Of a stretch of DNA of 64,000 nt, positions 1-8,286 are shown piece after piece; position 1 is the stretch's first letter; each line of letters starts with the position of its first letter. The stretch spans positions 154,001-218,000 of the forward strand of contig NZ_AP028127.1 in NCBI RefSeq assembly GCF_037076425.1. Direction: 5' to 3'. This DNA is from Turicibacter faecis. Its GTDB lineage: Bacteria > Bacillota_I > Bacilli_A > MOL361 > Turicibacteraceae. The position numbers and the translations under genes are program-made. The notes under the pieces are model-generated. The model was not told where the DNA came from. It worked only from the letters and a program-made list of their open reading frames with translations, and ran no database searches.

Positions 1-75
1 TTTGAACAATGGAAGTTTAAAATCACTTATTTTGTTAATAATGAAGATAAAATATGGTTGGAAGTAGGTGGGAAG

Positions 76-777
76 ATGTTGATTTCTCTTCAAAATGTTT
101 GTAAGGAATATCAATTAGGTGAAGTTACAACGACGGCGTTAAAAGACGTAAATTTAGAAGTAAAAAAAGGGGAATTCGTTGTCGTATTAGGTCCATCGGG
201 TTCTGGAAAGTCGACGCTGCTTCATGTAAGTGGTGGATTGGATCAAGTGAGCGATGGAAAAATCATTGTTAATGGGAGTGAGATTACGAAAATGAAATCA
301 TCGCAGCTCACTAATTTTCGTCGTAAAGAATTAGGTTTTATTTTTCAACAGTATCATCTAATGCCTAATATGACGGTATTTGAAAACGTAGAGGTAGGTG
401 CGAGATTAAGTCGTTGTCCACTGGACGTGCAAAAGGTATTAAAAGAGGTAATGCTTGATGAAATGTTACATCATTTTCCGTATCAGTTATCCGGGGGTCA
501 GCAGCAACGGGTAGCAATTGCAAGAGCTATTGCTAAAAATCCATCGATTTTATTTTGTGATGAGCCAACCGGGGCGTTAGATGAGGAAACCGGAAAGTTA
601 GTCCTAGAAGTATTACAGCGAGTTAATGAAGAGTTTCAGACGACGATTATTTTAATTACCCATAATTTAGGTATTGCACAAATGGCGGATAAAGTCATCA
701 AGATGAAATCAGGAATGGTTGTTGAAGTGATGCAAAATCCTCATAAAGTACGTGCAAGCGAAGTGAGTTGGGCCTAA
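76..777 (+). CDS. ABC transporter ATP-binding protein (LolD/MacB type)
   Basis: This is the cytoplasmic ATPase of a MacB/LolD-like exporter or peptide-sensing ABC system. Seen: Walker A GPSGSGKST at residues 39-47, Q-loop Q91, signature LSGGQQQR at 138-145, Walker B ILFCDEPTGALD at 158-169 and H-loop H196. Length of 233 residues is normal for the family. ATG 76 is chosen over the in-frame TTG 58 because AGGTGGG lies just upstream. The stop TAA overlaps the permease start in the string TAATG, so the two genes are translationally coupled. The frame is open back to the window edge, but that part carries no family motif. Substrate is unknown; antimicrobial peptide or lipoprotein-type cargo is a family-based guess. 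Confidence 0.93.
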   Translation: MLISLQNVCKEYQLGEVTTTALKDVNLEVKKGEFVVVLGPSGSGKSTLLHVSGGLDQVSDGKIIVNGSEITKMKSSQLTNFRRKELGFIFQQYHLMPNMTVFENVEVGARLSRCPLDVQKVLKEVMLDEMLHHFPYQLSGGQQQRVAIARAIAKNPSILFCDEPTGALDEETGKLVLEVLQRVNEEFQTTIILITHNLGIAQMADKVIKMKSGMVVEVMQNPHKVRASEVSWA

Positions 778-3131
778 TGTTATCTAAAAATAGTATGAGG
801 TTTATTCGTCTGAAACCTTTCCAATTTTTATCGATTGTAACTTTCATTGCAATGGCTTCATTTATTTATGTTTGTTTGCAAGGCTCTATTGATTCTGTCA
901 CCTATTTTTTAAATGATTATACGCATCAAACACGACAGGAAGACTTTTTTGTGGTTTTATCTGCTCCGAGTAAAGAGGATTTAAACAAACTAAACCGTAG
1001 TAAACGTGAGGATACCTCTGTTTTTCTAAATCAATTATCTTCACAAAAGAAAACATTACAGAACTATAGTTTGATTGATTATTATAATCTGCAAATTGAG
1101 TCATTAGCAGAGGAGTTTGATGTCACGTTAGAAGGTCGTTTTTACCGGGATGTGGTAAATGATGTAGACGGAAACACGTTTAGATACCGAGTTATAAATC
1201 CCACGGACTCAGTAAATTTGACCTATTTATTAGAGGGAAAACTGCCGGCTAAGGAAAATGAAATTGCTGTGTTTAAAACATTTGCCGATGGAAATCAGTT
1301 GAATATAGGAGATACATTAACCTTAAATCAACGATCATTTACGATAACAGCGTTCATAGCTGTACCGGATTATATTTACCCAATCTTTAATTATGATAGT
1401 CCCCTATACGAGCCTACACGTGAGACGGTAGCCATTGTCACGGAAGCCGCGTATCAACAATTTGATGAGAAGCAATGGGTTTTATATAGTGGCTATTTTA
1501 ATCAGGAAATCGGAGACCTAGAGGAGGCTGTTTCTAAAATTTCAAATGCTGATGGGGTTTCCTATGCCATGAGTAGAGACCAAAATGTTAGGATTAATGC
1601 GGTAGACATTCATCTAAATAGTAATCAATTATTATCAATGACATTTACCGTTCTTTTATTAGCCATGTCTGTTTTCGTTATTTTATTGGTCATGAAAAAA
1701 CGGATTAACTCAGAACGAGTTCAGATTGGCATCTTAAAGGCGATGGGATATCGTCGCTATGAGATTGCACTTAGTTACTTGGGGTATCCATTGTTATCCA
1801 CAGTGTTTGGAAGTTTAATTGGATTCTTTTTAGGAATTGGTCTGTCTATTCATTTGGCTAATACCTATATGACAAACTATGTGGTTCCCTTTGTAGGATT
1901 TTACTTGACGTCAAAATTAATCATCGGGGGAATTATTTTACCATTGATCGTAGTTGGGGTTTCGAGTTTGATTATCTTACTTCTTTTATTGAAAGATGAT
2001 CCTTTGACGTTAATGAGGGAAAGTAGTCATTTAAAGGTGTCGAGAGGTTCAAGGATGGTTATGCGAATATTAAAGCCATTTAAATTCGAAACACGGTTTA
2101 AATATTCGTTAGCTTTTCGTAATATCGGAAAAATTACTTCTCTATTTAGCGTCGTTGTGGTGGCAAGCATCTTTTTAGTCTTTTCCTCGATTGTTTTTCA
2201 TTCCTTTGAAAGTATTGTGGATAAAGCATTTAAGGGGGCCAAGTATAGTTATCAGATTAAGTATAATCGGCTTATCGATGCCTCTTTAGCTGACACGGAA
2301 TCTCCGTTTTTACAGTATACGACCCACCCGGTGATTGGAGAAAAGACGACCCCATTTTATTTATATGGAATCATACCCGAAAATAAAGTAAGTCCTCTTT
2401 ACAATAGTCAAGGGGAGGAAATTACCGCGATGGCGCAACATGGATTAATCATTAATGAATTTATTGCCCGGGCTTATGCGCTTCAAATAGGAGATCGTTT
2501 ATCCTTTGAAGTGAAGGGAATGGAATTAACATATCCGATTGTTGAGGTTGTGGATCATTATAATGGGCCAATGATGTATACCTCCCTAGAGAAATTAGCG
2601 ACTGACCTAGGTTTGAATTCGAATCTATATAACGGGAAATGGAGTTCTGAGAGACCGTTAAATGATAAGAATATTTCCTATATTTTTTCTATTGATGACT
2701 TAACAAGAAATATTAAAGTAGGCATGGAAATGATTCGTATTTCACTATTAGTAATGGTTGTTGTGACGGTTATTTTAGGAAGTCTGATGATGGTATTAAT
2801 TACGACCTTTATCATTGAGGAAAATCAACGACAAATTTCAATTTTAAAGGTGATGGGATACAGTAGAAAGGAAGTTTCTAAACTCGTTTTAACCATTTAT
2901 TTTCCATTTGTGATGCTCGCCTATTTCGTCAGTGTCCCGCTTACTAGGGTGGGGATAGATTACATTATGACCCAAATAGCTTCTGAGCTTCCAATGGCTA
3001 TTCCGACGGACTTTACATTGACCCAATTTGTAATTGGAGTGCTGACTGTAGGAGTTACTTACTGGATTTCTCTTTTGCTATCTAGAGGACAGTTGGATAG
3101 AGTATCATTGCATGAAGTGTTGAAAGTTTAA
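777..3131 (+). CDS. FtsX-like ABC transporter permease
   Basis: Membrane partner of the preceding ATPase. The 784-residue protein has an N-terminal membrane segment near residues 12-34, a large extracellular part, a block of three to four helices around 285-415, a second anchor with extracellular part near 450-650, and C-terminal helices to about 770. This is the duplicated FtsX/MacB layout found in BceB- or YtrF-like permeases. Two cytoplasmic motifs, GILKAMGYRRYEIA and SILKVMGYSRKEVS, repeat in the two halves, which supports an internal duplication. Start ATG 777 overlaps the ATPase stop; an in-frame TTG at 768 is less likely. No two-component genes are adjacent, so regulation is not visible. 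Confidence 0.92.
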   Translation: MLSKNSMRFIRLKPFQFLSIVTFIAMASFIYVCLQGSIDSVTYFLNDYTHQTRQEDFFVVLSAPSKEDLNKLNRSKREDTSVFLNQLSSQKKTLQNYSLIDYYNLQIESLAEEFDVTLEGRFYRDVVNDVDGNTFRYRVINPTDSVNLTYLLEGKLPAKENEIAVFKTFADGNQLNIGDTLTLNQRSFTITAFIAVPDYIYPIFNYDSPLYEPTRETVAIVTEAAYQQFDEKQWVLYSGYFNQEIGDLEEAVSKISNADGVSYAMSRDQNVRINAVDIHLNSNQLLSMTFTVLLLAMSVFVILLVMKKRINSERVQIGILKAMGYRRYEIALSYLGYPLLSTVFGSLIGFFLGIGLSIHLANTYMTNYVVPFVGFYLTSKLIIGGIILPLIVVGVSSLIILLLLLKDDPLTLMRESSHLKVSRGSRMVMRILKPFKFETRFKYSLAFRNIGKITSLFSVVVVASIFLVFSSIVFHSFESIVDKAFKGAKYSYQIKYNRLIDASLADTESPFLQYTTHPVIGEKTTPFYLYGIIPENKVSPLYNSQGEEITAMAQHGLIINEFIARAYALQIGDRLSFEVKGMELTYPIVEVVDHYNGPMMYTSLEKLATDLGLNSNLYNGKWSSERPLNDKNISYIFSIDDLTRNIKVGMEMIRISLLVMVVVTVILGSLMMVLITTFIIEENQRQISILKVMGYSRKEVSKLVLTIYFPFVMLAYFVSVPLTRVGIDYIMTQIASELPMAIPTDFTLTQFVIGVLTVGVTYWISLLLSRGQLDRVSLHEVLKV

Positions 3132-3598
3132 CTAGAAATAAATTCATATAGGGAACGGCATTCATCTTTTTAATGTGGTTCTCATCGTCAGTTCTTTTGT
3201 TAGGTAAAGAATCGGATGAATTCTTTGAATCGTTTAACGTTGTAAAACACCTAAGCTACATCATTAGAGAGGTAGTTGCAGGTTTAAAAAATAATGATAG
3301 CTTGATTCGATTTTGTAGGTTGTAGTAAGTTTTTGATGATGGAAAAGGATGAACGTGATTGTTCATCGGGTGTCCCTCGCATCGAAAAGTAGCTAAGTCT
3401 GTTTTATTAAATAGAAAGTCTTCAACCTGTTTTAGTGCCTCCTCATTGGGGTGGGGACAGGTTGTGGATAATTAGTTTAATTAGTGGATAAAATATATTC
3501 AGCTTCCCCTTTATCGGTCGTTTAATATTTAAAAACGCTATATTTTATGATATTCTAAAGACAGTGAACTTCTTTGTACGAAAGGTGGGTTTAATAAG
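3132..3598 (+). other. Intergenic region before pyrR
   Basis: No convincing gene. A short open frame at 3173-3325 (50 codons, ATG start, no good ribosome site) begins with a hydrophobic stretch and may be a decayed membrane-protein end. An 8-bp inverted repeat, CAACCTGT at 3423-3430 and ACAGGTTG at 3457-3464, encloses C-rich and G-rich tracts that could pair further. A DnaA-box-like TGTGGATAA is at 3463-3471. A likely pyrR promoter lies near TATGAT at 3546-3551. Confidence 0.4.
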
Positions 3599-4126
3599 AT
3601 GAATAAGGTATTGTTTGACCATGATACGATTATGCGTTCTTTAAAGCGAATTGCACATGAAATTTTAGAGAAAAATGATGATTTAAATGATATTGTCATT
3701 ATTGGAATTAGAACGCGTGGGGCTTATTTAGCTGAGCGTCTAGTACGTTTAATCGAGGTATTTGAAGGTGTAACAGTTCCTTTAGGGGAATTAGATATTA
3801 CAAAGTATCGTGATGATATTACACGCGAAATGAAAGAGGTTATTGTGAATCAGAGTACGGTTCCAATGATGCTTAACGGTAAAACGGTTATTTTAGTAGA
3901 CGATGTGTTATACACAGGTCGTACGGTTCGTGCGGCATTAGAAGCGGTTCTAGAATATGGACGTCCTAAAAATATACAATTAGCTACTCTTATCGATCGA
4001 GGTCATCGAGAACTTCCAATTCGCGCGGATTATGTAGGGAAGAATATACCGACTTCTCATTCTGAAGCTGTCCAGGTGTATTTAACTGAACTTGATGAGA
4101 AGGATGCTGTGGTATTATCAAAATAA
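3599..4126 (+). CDS. pyrR: Bifunctional pyr operon regulator / uracil phosphoribosyltransferase
   Basis: PyrR binds pyr mRNA in response to UMP/UTP to promote attenuation and has weak uracil phosphoribosyltransferase activity. Seen: the type I PRTase fold with the PRPP loop VILVDDVLYTGRTV at about 97-110, the early GIRTRGAYLA element, and the flexible-loop region with SHSEAVQVYL near the end. At 175 residues it is the normal PyrR length. A ribosome site AAAGGTGGG precedes ATG 3599. No other pyrimidine genes are adjacent, so it must act on pyr transcripts elsewhere. A PyrR-binding loop on its own leader was looked for but not recognised. Confidence 0.95.
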   Translation: MNKVLFDHDTIMRSLKRIAHEILEKNDDLNDIVIIGIRTRGAYLAERLVRLIEVFEGVTVPLGELDITKYRDDITREMKEVIVNQSTVPMMLNGKTVILVDDVLYTGRTVRAALEAVLEYGRPKNIQLATLIDRGHRELPIRADYVGKNIPTSHSEAVQVYLTELDEKDAVVLSK

Positions 4127-4194
4127 TCATGGAATATGGGACGTAGAAGTATTCTTTAGTTAAGTATAAGAATAATATTTAAAGGAGTATCGTA

Positions 4195-4361
4195 TTTCAT
4201 TTAGAAAGAATAGAGTGGTGGATAATACCACTAGTATTTTCATAAAGAGCAGAGTATAATGCTAATTAAGATGAAACTATACCTGGGTTTACGATGATAG
4301 TTTCAGCGAGTTTATAAAAAAGCACCGAACTGTACCTAAAGTCCTGCAGGTGCTTTTTTTA
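4195..4361 (+). ncRNA. Candidate structured RNA
   Basis: The space between pyrR and mutY holds several consecutive inverted repeats: GTGGT/ACCAC near 4215-4234, a perfect 9-bp pair TGAAACTAT (4272-4280) and ATAGTTTCA (4297-4305), and a final AGCACC/GGTGCT stem followed by seven T. The loop of the second hairpin (GGGTTTA) could pair with the loop of the last one (TAAAGTCC) as a pseudoknot. This looks like a small stand-alone RNA or an unrecognised leader. It matches no riboswitch consensus I know, so the call is tentative. Confidence 0.3.
4321..4361 (+). terminator. Intrinsic terminator
   Basis: AGCACC at 4321-4326 pairs with GGTGCT at 4349-4354, followed by a T run. It ends either pyrR transcripts or the candidate RNA. 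Confidence 0.6.
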
Positions 4362-4456
4362 TTTCAATAGATCTCCGTTACTTTGTTGGGTTTAGGGGGA
4401 TGAATACGAACAGAAATCAGTAGTAGAATAAATGATTAAAAAAGTAGGTGAAATGA

Positions 4457-5536
4457 TTGATAGAACAATACATCGAACATTTAGATATAGACGGATTTCA
4501 ACGTGATTTAATTCAGTGGTACCATTCGGTAAAACGCGATTTACCTTGGCGAATAAATCAAGATCCTTATCGAATTTTAGTTTCTGAAATTATGTTACAA
4601 CAAACGCAAGTGGCAACAGTCATCCCGTACTATGAACGTTTTATGAAACTATTCCCAACGACTAAAGGGTTAGCAATGGCAGACGATCAAACATTGCTTA
4701 AGGCATGGGAAGGTTTAGGTTATTATTCTCGGGCTCGTAACTTACGTGAAAGTGCACGAATGATTGAAGAAATGGGTGGATTTCCAAAAACGCATGAGGA
4801 AATTTTAAAATTGAAGGGAGTTGGACCCTACACAGCGGGGGCAGTGAGTAGTATTGCCTTTGATATTCCGGTACCAGCTGTCGATGGAAATGTTTTTCGT
4901 GTAATGAGTCGAGTATGTTGTATTTACGAGGATATCGCAAAGGCGAAAACGAGAAAAACTTTTGAGGCTGTTGTATCACGCGTAATTTCACATGAAGATC
5001 CAAGTGCATTTAATCAGGGATTAATGGAATTAGGGGCAACGATTTGTACACCTAAATCTCCAAAGTGTTTACAGTGTCCAGTTCAGTTTTATTGTCAGGC
5101 TTATCATCAGGGGGTTGATGATTTATTACCCGTAAAAACAAAAGCAACTTCCCAAACTAAAATGAAATTAGTTGTAGCCGTTGTAAAGAATCAACATGGA
5201 GAGTATTTAGTTAGTAAACGTCCTAATACTGGATTGCTCGCTAATTTTTATGAATTCCTAAATTTTGAGTACCTAGGGGAGAAGGAACCGAAGGAATTTT
5301 TAGTAGAAAAGTTATCCCCAATTTGTAAAAAGGTTGAATCGGTTCAATTTATCGGAACATTTAATCACGTTTTTTCACATCGGATTTGGGAAATGGAAAG
5401 CTATTTTATTTCAATTCAAACTGGATACGAAGAAGTCATCGCTGAAAATGACTACTTGTGGATAAGTGAACAACAAATGACGGACTATCCATTAGTAACT
5501 GCCCATCAACGTATTTTAAAGAATATTGAATCTTGA
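4457..5536 (+). CDS. mutY: A/G-specific adenine glycosylase
   Basis: Base-excision repair enzyme that removes adenine mispaired with 8-oxoguanine. Seen in order: the six-helix barrel with catalytic Glu44 in EIMLQQTQ, helix-hairpin-helix LKGVGPYTAGA at 119-129, catalytic Asp143 in VPAVDGNVFRV, the four iron-sulphur cysteines C197, C204, C207 and C213 in the C-x6-C-x2-C-x5-C pattern, and a C-terminal NUDIX-like 8-oxoG recognition domain. Length of 359 is typical. The start is TTG 4457 with AGGTG upstream; the ATG at 4453 is out of frame. The gene stands alone between a terminator and the TPP riboswitch. Confidence 0.96.
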   Translation: MIEQYIEHLDIDGFQRDLIQWYHSVKRDLPWRINQDPYRILVSEIMLQQTQVATVIPYYERFMKLFPTTKGLAMADDQTLLKAWEGLGYYSRARNLRESARMIEEMGGFPKTHEEILKLKGVGPYTAGAVSSIAFDIPVPAVDGNVFRVMSRVCCIYEDIAKAKTRKTFEAVVSRVISHEDPSAFNQGLMELGATICTPKSPKCLQCPVQFYCQAYHQGVDDLLPVKTKATSQTKMKLVVAVVKNQHGEYLVSKRPNTGLLANFYEFLNFEYLGEKEPKEFLVEKLSPICKKVESVQFIGTFNHVFSHRIWEMESYFISIQTGYEEVIAENDYLWISEQQMTDYPLVTAHQRILKNIES

Positions 5537-5585
5537 AATATTTGCTAATTATTGAGTCGTATGATAGAATAAAAAAGGAAACGAA

Positions 5586-5670
5586 ATACTAGGGGTGCCT
5601 TACGGCTGAGAGTGCATGATGCATAACCCTTTGAACCTGAACTAGTTAGGACTAGCGGAGGGAAGTAGAC
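5586..5670 (+). promoter_or_regulatory. TPP riboswitch (THI element)
   Basis: The thi-box core is plain: CTGAGAG near 5605, ACCCTTTGAACCTGA near 5627-5640, then the GGAGGGAAGT closing segment. It precedes a ThiT thiamine transporter gene, so thiamine pyrophosphate should repress the downstream gene. Confidence 0.95.
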
Positions 5671-5726
5671 GAATTTTTTATTTTTAATAAATGGGATATT
5701 CTTATACTTTTAATGATGCCGTAAAG

Positions 5727-5753
5727 CCTCCTAATGAAAGGGAGGATTTTTTT
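5727..5753 (+). terminator. TPP riboswitch expression platform (terminator overlapping the SD)
   Basis: CCTCC (5727-5731) pairs with GGAGG (5741-5745), followed by A and seven T up to the ATG at 5754. The 3' arm is also the only ribosome site of thiT. The same hairpin could therefore both terminate transcription and hide the Shine-Dalgarno sequence. Confidence 0.6.
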
Positions 5754-6308
5754 ATGAGAAATTCAAAAACCAAAAAGAGTGTGGAAATCAGTATCTTAAT
5801 TGCTTTGGCATTTATCCTTGATTACGCATCAAATCTTTTTATGGGGTGGTTATGGCCACAAGGAGGATCTATTTCTATTTCTTTAATCCCTATTGCAATC
5901 ATTGCTTTCCGTTATGGATGGCTTGCCGGAGTGATGGGTGGGTTTATCATGGGGTTATTACAATTGTTAACGGGGGCATATATTATGCATCCTATCCAGG
6001 TGTTATTTGATTACCCATTACCTTATGCTGCCCTTGGATTTGCTGGGGTATTTGCAAATAAAGTAAATGGGACAACAGGGATTAAACAGATGGTTTATAT
6101 TTGGTGTGCAACAGGTTTAGGTTCATTTCTTCGATTGATTTGTCACGTTATTTCAGGGGCAGTATTTTTTGCACCTGTCACGGGGGAGAATCCATGGGTC
6201 TTTTCGATTGTTTATAATACACCTTATATTATAATGTCTTATATTGTGAGTACCGTCTTATTAACCATTCTTTATCGAAGAAATAGCGAGCAACTTCTGG
6301 TCAAATAA
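5754..6308 (+). CDS. thiT: Energy-coupled thiamine transporter ThiT
   Basis: ThiT is the thiamine-binding S-component of an ECF transporter and works with EcfA, EcfA' and EcfT encoded elsewhere. The 184-residue protein has about six hydrophobic helices; the AlaxxxTrp-like N-terminal region that contacts EcfT is not sharply visible. Aromatic and His/Asn-rich loops near the C terminus (ENPWVFSIVYN) fit the family's thiamine site. ATG 5754 is chosen because GGGAGG lies 8 bases upstream; an upstream in-frame ATG at 5691 would start inside the riboswitch platform. The adjacent TPP riboswitch makes the assignment firm. Confidence 0.93.
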   Translation: MRNSKTKKSVEISILIALAFILDYASNLFMGWLWPQGGSISISLIPIAIIAFRYGWLAGVMGGFIMGLLQLLTGAYIMHPIQVLFDYPLPYAALGFAGVFANKVNGTTGIKQMVYIWCATGLGSFLRLICHVISGAVFFAPVTGENPWVFSIVYNTPYIIMSYIVSTVLLTILYRRNSEQLLVK

Positions 6309-6335
6309 CGCTTTTAATTTAATATTGCAAAAAGA

Positions 6336-6359
6336 CGACAAATTTGTCGCTCTTTTTTT
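6336..6359 (+). terminator. Intrinsic terminator after thiT
   Basis: The palindrome CGACAAATTTGTCG at 6336-6349 is followed by CTC and a run of T. Confidence 0.75.
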
Positions 6360-6429
6360 GTTCACTTTATAGTTTCGCCCAAATATACTATAATATAGAA
6401 TATATTACAATTATAAGGAGGTAATTTGG

Positions 6430-6780
6430 ATGAAAGAGTTTAGCATATTTATCGCACCACTTGTATTTATGTTCTTAGGATTAATTACTTATTTAGAATC
6501 TGATTTACCACATCAAAAAATTGGCTATCGTGTATTAACCGTTAAGCAAACCGTTGAGACGTGGCAAGTATCTAATAAATTTGCGGCAAAAGTATTACTT
6601 GTATTCGGAGGATTATTACTGATTTTTGGTGTTATTTTAAATTCTTATTTTCGAACATTGGCCATCTGGGAATTAATTGTTATTAACGTAATCGAACTCA
6701 TTATTATTGGGGGGCTAGTCATTGGGTTAACAGAATGGCGTGTTAATATTTCATTTAATAAAGAAGGTAAAAAAAAATAG
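6430..6780 (+). CDS. SdpI-family membrane protein
   Basis: A 116-residue membrane protein with three predicted helices (about 5-22, 57-78 and 84-104). The segment IGYRVLTVKQTVETWQVSNK after the first helix matches the conserved pattern of the SdpI/YhfL family (PF13630), which is named for the immunity protein against the SdpC toxin. Most members have no known role, and no sdpABC-like genes are nearby, so immunity is not implied. A strong AAGGAGG precedes ATG 6430 and a near-consensus TATAAT lies upstream. It is monocistronic and ends at a perfect 17-bp terminator. Confidence 0.75.
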   Translation: MKEFSIFIAPLVFMFLGLITYLESDLPHQKIGYRVLTVKQTVETWQVSNKFAAKVLLVFGGLLLIFGVILNSYFRTLAIWELIVINVIELIIIGGLVIGLTEWRVNISFNKEGKKK

Positions 6781-6807
6781 TGATGGAAACTACTACGCAA
6801 AATATAA

Positions 6808-6849
6808 GGTCGACGTTTAATTAATGGTTAATTAAACGTCGACCTTTTT
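6808..6849. terminator. Strong 17-bp stem terminator
   Basis: GGTCGACGTTTAATTAA at 6808-6824 and its exact complement at 6828-6844 are separated by three bases, then TTTTT. It sits between convergent genes and may serve both strands. Confidence 0.85.
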
Positions 6850-6994
6850 ATCTAGATGAATTATTTTTCATGATAAAGTCATATCCTTTTAAGAAGAGAA
6901 ACGTTAAAATTGATACGACGGCAAGTAAGATAATAAGATTGCTACCGATGTAAGTAAAGGCTTGTAGTGGGGTATTAATTGATTCTACTGGCAT
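6848..6994 (-). CDS. Tiny membrane protein (48 aa)
   Basis: A minus-strand gene with start at 6994 and stop at 6848-6850, below the usual ORF size cut-off. A strong AAAGGAGG site lies six bases before the ATG. The product begins MPVESINTPLQ, has one membrane helix around residues 15-36 (SNLIILLAVVSILTFLFL) and a short charged tail. A palindrome at 7009-7024 sits just upstream and may be part of its promoter. No family is recognised; the good ribosome site and clean helix argue that it is real. Confidence 0.65.
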   Translation of the reverse strand: MPVESINTPLQAFTYIGSNLIILLAVVSILTFLFLKGYDFIMKNNSSR

Positions 6995-7180
6995 ATATGT
7001 TTCCTCCTTTATACTTCAGTATAAGTAAACAGGGAGGAGTTCATACATAGAATAGTTTTTTTCATGAATCTCATAAGCGATATTTTTTTAAGAAGAGGGC
7101 GTTCCTTTTTTTATTTTGTTGGATTTGGGCGTGTTTTTGTAGTATTCTATGAATATTGACACATAGGAGGGATTTTAAAG

Positions 7181-7981
7181 ATGAATATTAAGGTAGCGTT
7201 TTTTGATGTGGATGGAACAATCGTGGATAATCATTCAAAGCAAAATCAATCGTCTGATATGGAGCTTGTCCCACAATCAACGATTGAGGCACTTCGTTTA
7301 TTAAAGGAAAAGGGAATCACCCCTTTTATTGCGACGGGGAGATCCCCATTTATGATTGAATCCTTATTAGAGGGACTTTCAATTGATAGTTATATTTGTA
7401 CAAATGGACAGTATGCGGTGATGCATAATCAGGTTATGTATGAGGCTCCGTATAAGAAAGAGTTGCTTGACCGTATTGTTGAGATTGCGAGTCAAAATAA
7501 TGTCCCGTTATTATGGATGCCTAAGACGCATTATATTTTATCGGGGGAACATCAAGAATTTTTGCTCGAAGCTTTAAAGAATATGAATTTACCAGAGCCT
7601 TTAATTGAAACAGGAATGAAATCAACTAACGATAAGATTTATCAAATGGTAGCAGGGGTAACTGTAGAAAATGAGCATATTTTTTATCCACTAGAAGAAG
7701 TTCGCGTCGTAAGATGGCAACCTAAAGGGGTTGATTTACTTCCTCGTACGGGATCAAAGGCTACAGCTATTTTAGCTATTTTAGAAAAGCTAGGATTAGG
7801 CCCTGAACAAGCGATTGCTTTCGGCGATGGATTAAATGATATTGAAATGTTGCAAGCCGTTGGATGTGGTGTTGCGATGGGGAATGCGCATGAGGAACTG
7901 AAAAAACATGCAGATTATGTAACCAAACCAGTGAGTGAAGATGGAATTTATTATGCGTGTAAAGAATTAGGATTGATTTAA
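7181..7981 (+). CDS. Cof-type HAD-IIB phosphatase
   Basis: Cytoplasmic sugar-phosphate or nucleotide phosphatase of the Cof/YidA group; the exact substrate is unknown. Motif I FFDVDGTIVDN is at the N terminus, motif II is TGRSP near residue 50, the Lys-containing motif III is in the C-terminal half (GSKATAI), and motif IV is AFGDGLNDIEML. The central alpha/beta cap of type IIB accounts for the 266-residue length. AGGAGGG lies upstream of the ATG. It is transcribed alone, convergent to the HAD gene at 8287. Cof proteins overlap widely in substrate, so no symbol is given. Confidence 0.9.
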   Translation: MNIKVAFFDVDGTIVDNHSKQNQSSDMELVPQSTIEALRLLKEKGITPFIATGRSPFMIESLLEGLSIDSYICTNGQYAVMHNQVMYEAPYKKELLDRIVEIASQNNVPLLWMPKTHYILSGEHQEFLLEALKNMNLPEPLIETGMKSTNDKIYQMVAGVTVENEHIFYPLEEVRVVRWQPKGVDLLPRTGSKATAILAILEKLGLGPEQAIAFGDGLNDIEMLQAVGCGVAMGNAHEELKKHADYVTKPVSEDGIYYACKELGLI

Positions 7982-8254
7982 TTGTGGATAAGACTGAATG
8001 CCTCATAGTGAATGGTAGTTTTTCGTTTTTTAGGCGAACGACGTTAGATATAAAAAAGAGTTAAGGTTTTGCTTTAATCTCAGACTCGTTACTTATTGAA
8101 GCCTAGAGCAGTATTGAATTTCTACAATAATCATTATATTTCTACATAAATTATATAACTTTATTTAGTAAACTATGGAGGTAATCTATTAAATATTCGT
8201 TCTATCGTTCGTTTAATAATATATAAGAGTATGTTTAAATAATCACTAAAAAAA

Positions 8255-8286
8255 GATGTTATCCGGATTGGATAACATCTTTTTTT
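8255..8286. terminator. Bidirectional terminator
   Basis: GATGTTATCC (8255-8264) pairs with GGATAACATC (8270-8279), flanked by A and T runs. It serves the minus-strand HAD gene and possibly the plus strand. Between 7982 and 8254 nothing else is seen apart from a TGTGGATAA at 7983-7991. Confidence 0.8.

Noticed and set aside
1-75. N-terminal extension of the ABC ATPase
   Set aside because: The frame is open to the window edge, but ATG 76 has a good ribosome site and matches the family's usual start.
4195-4361. T-box or c-di-GMP riboswitch
   Set aside because: The conserved T-box GGTGGTACCGCG-type core and the c-di-GMP aptamer motifs are absent.
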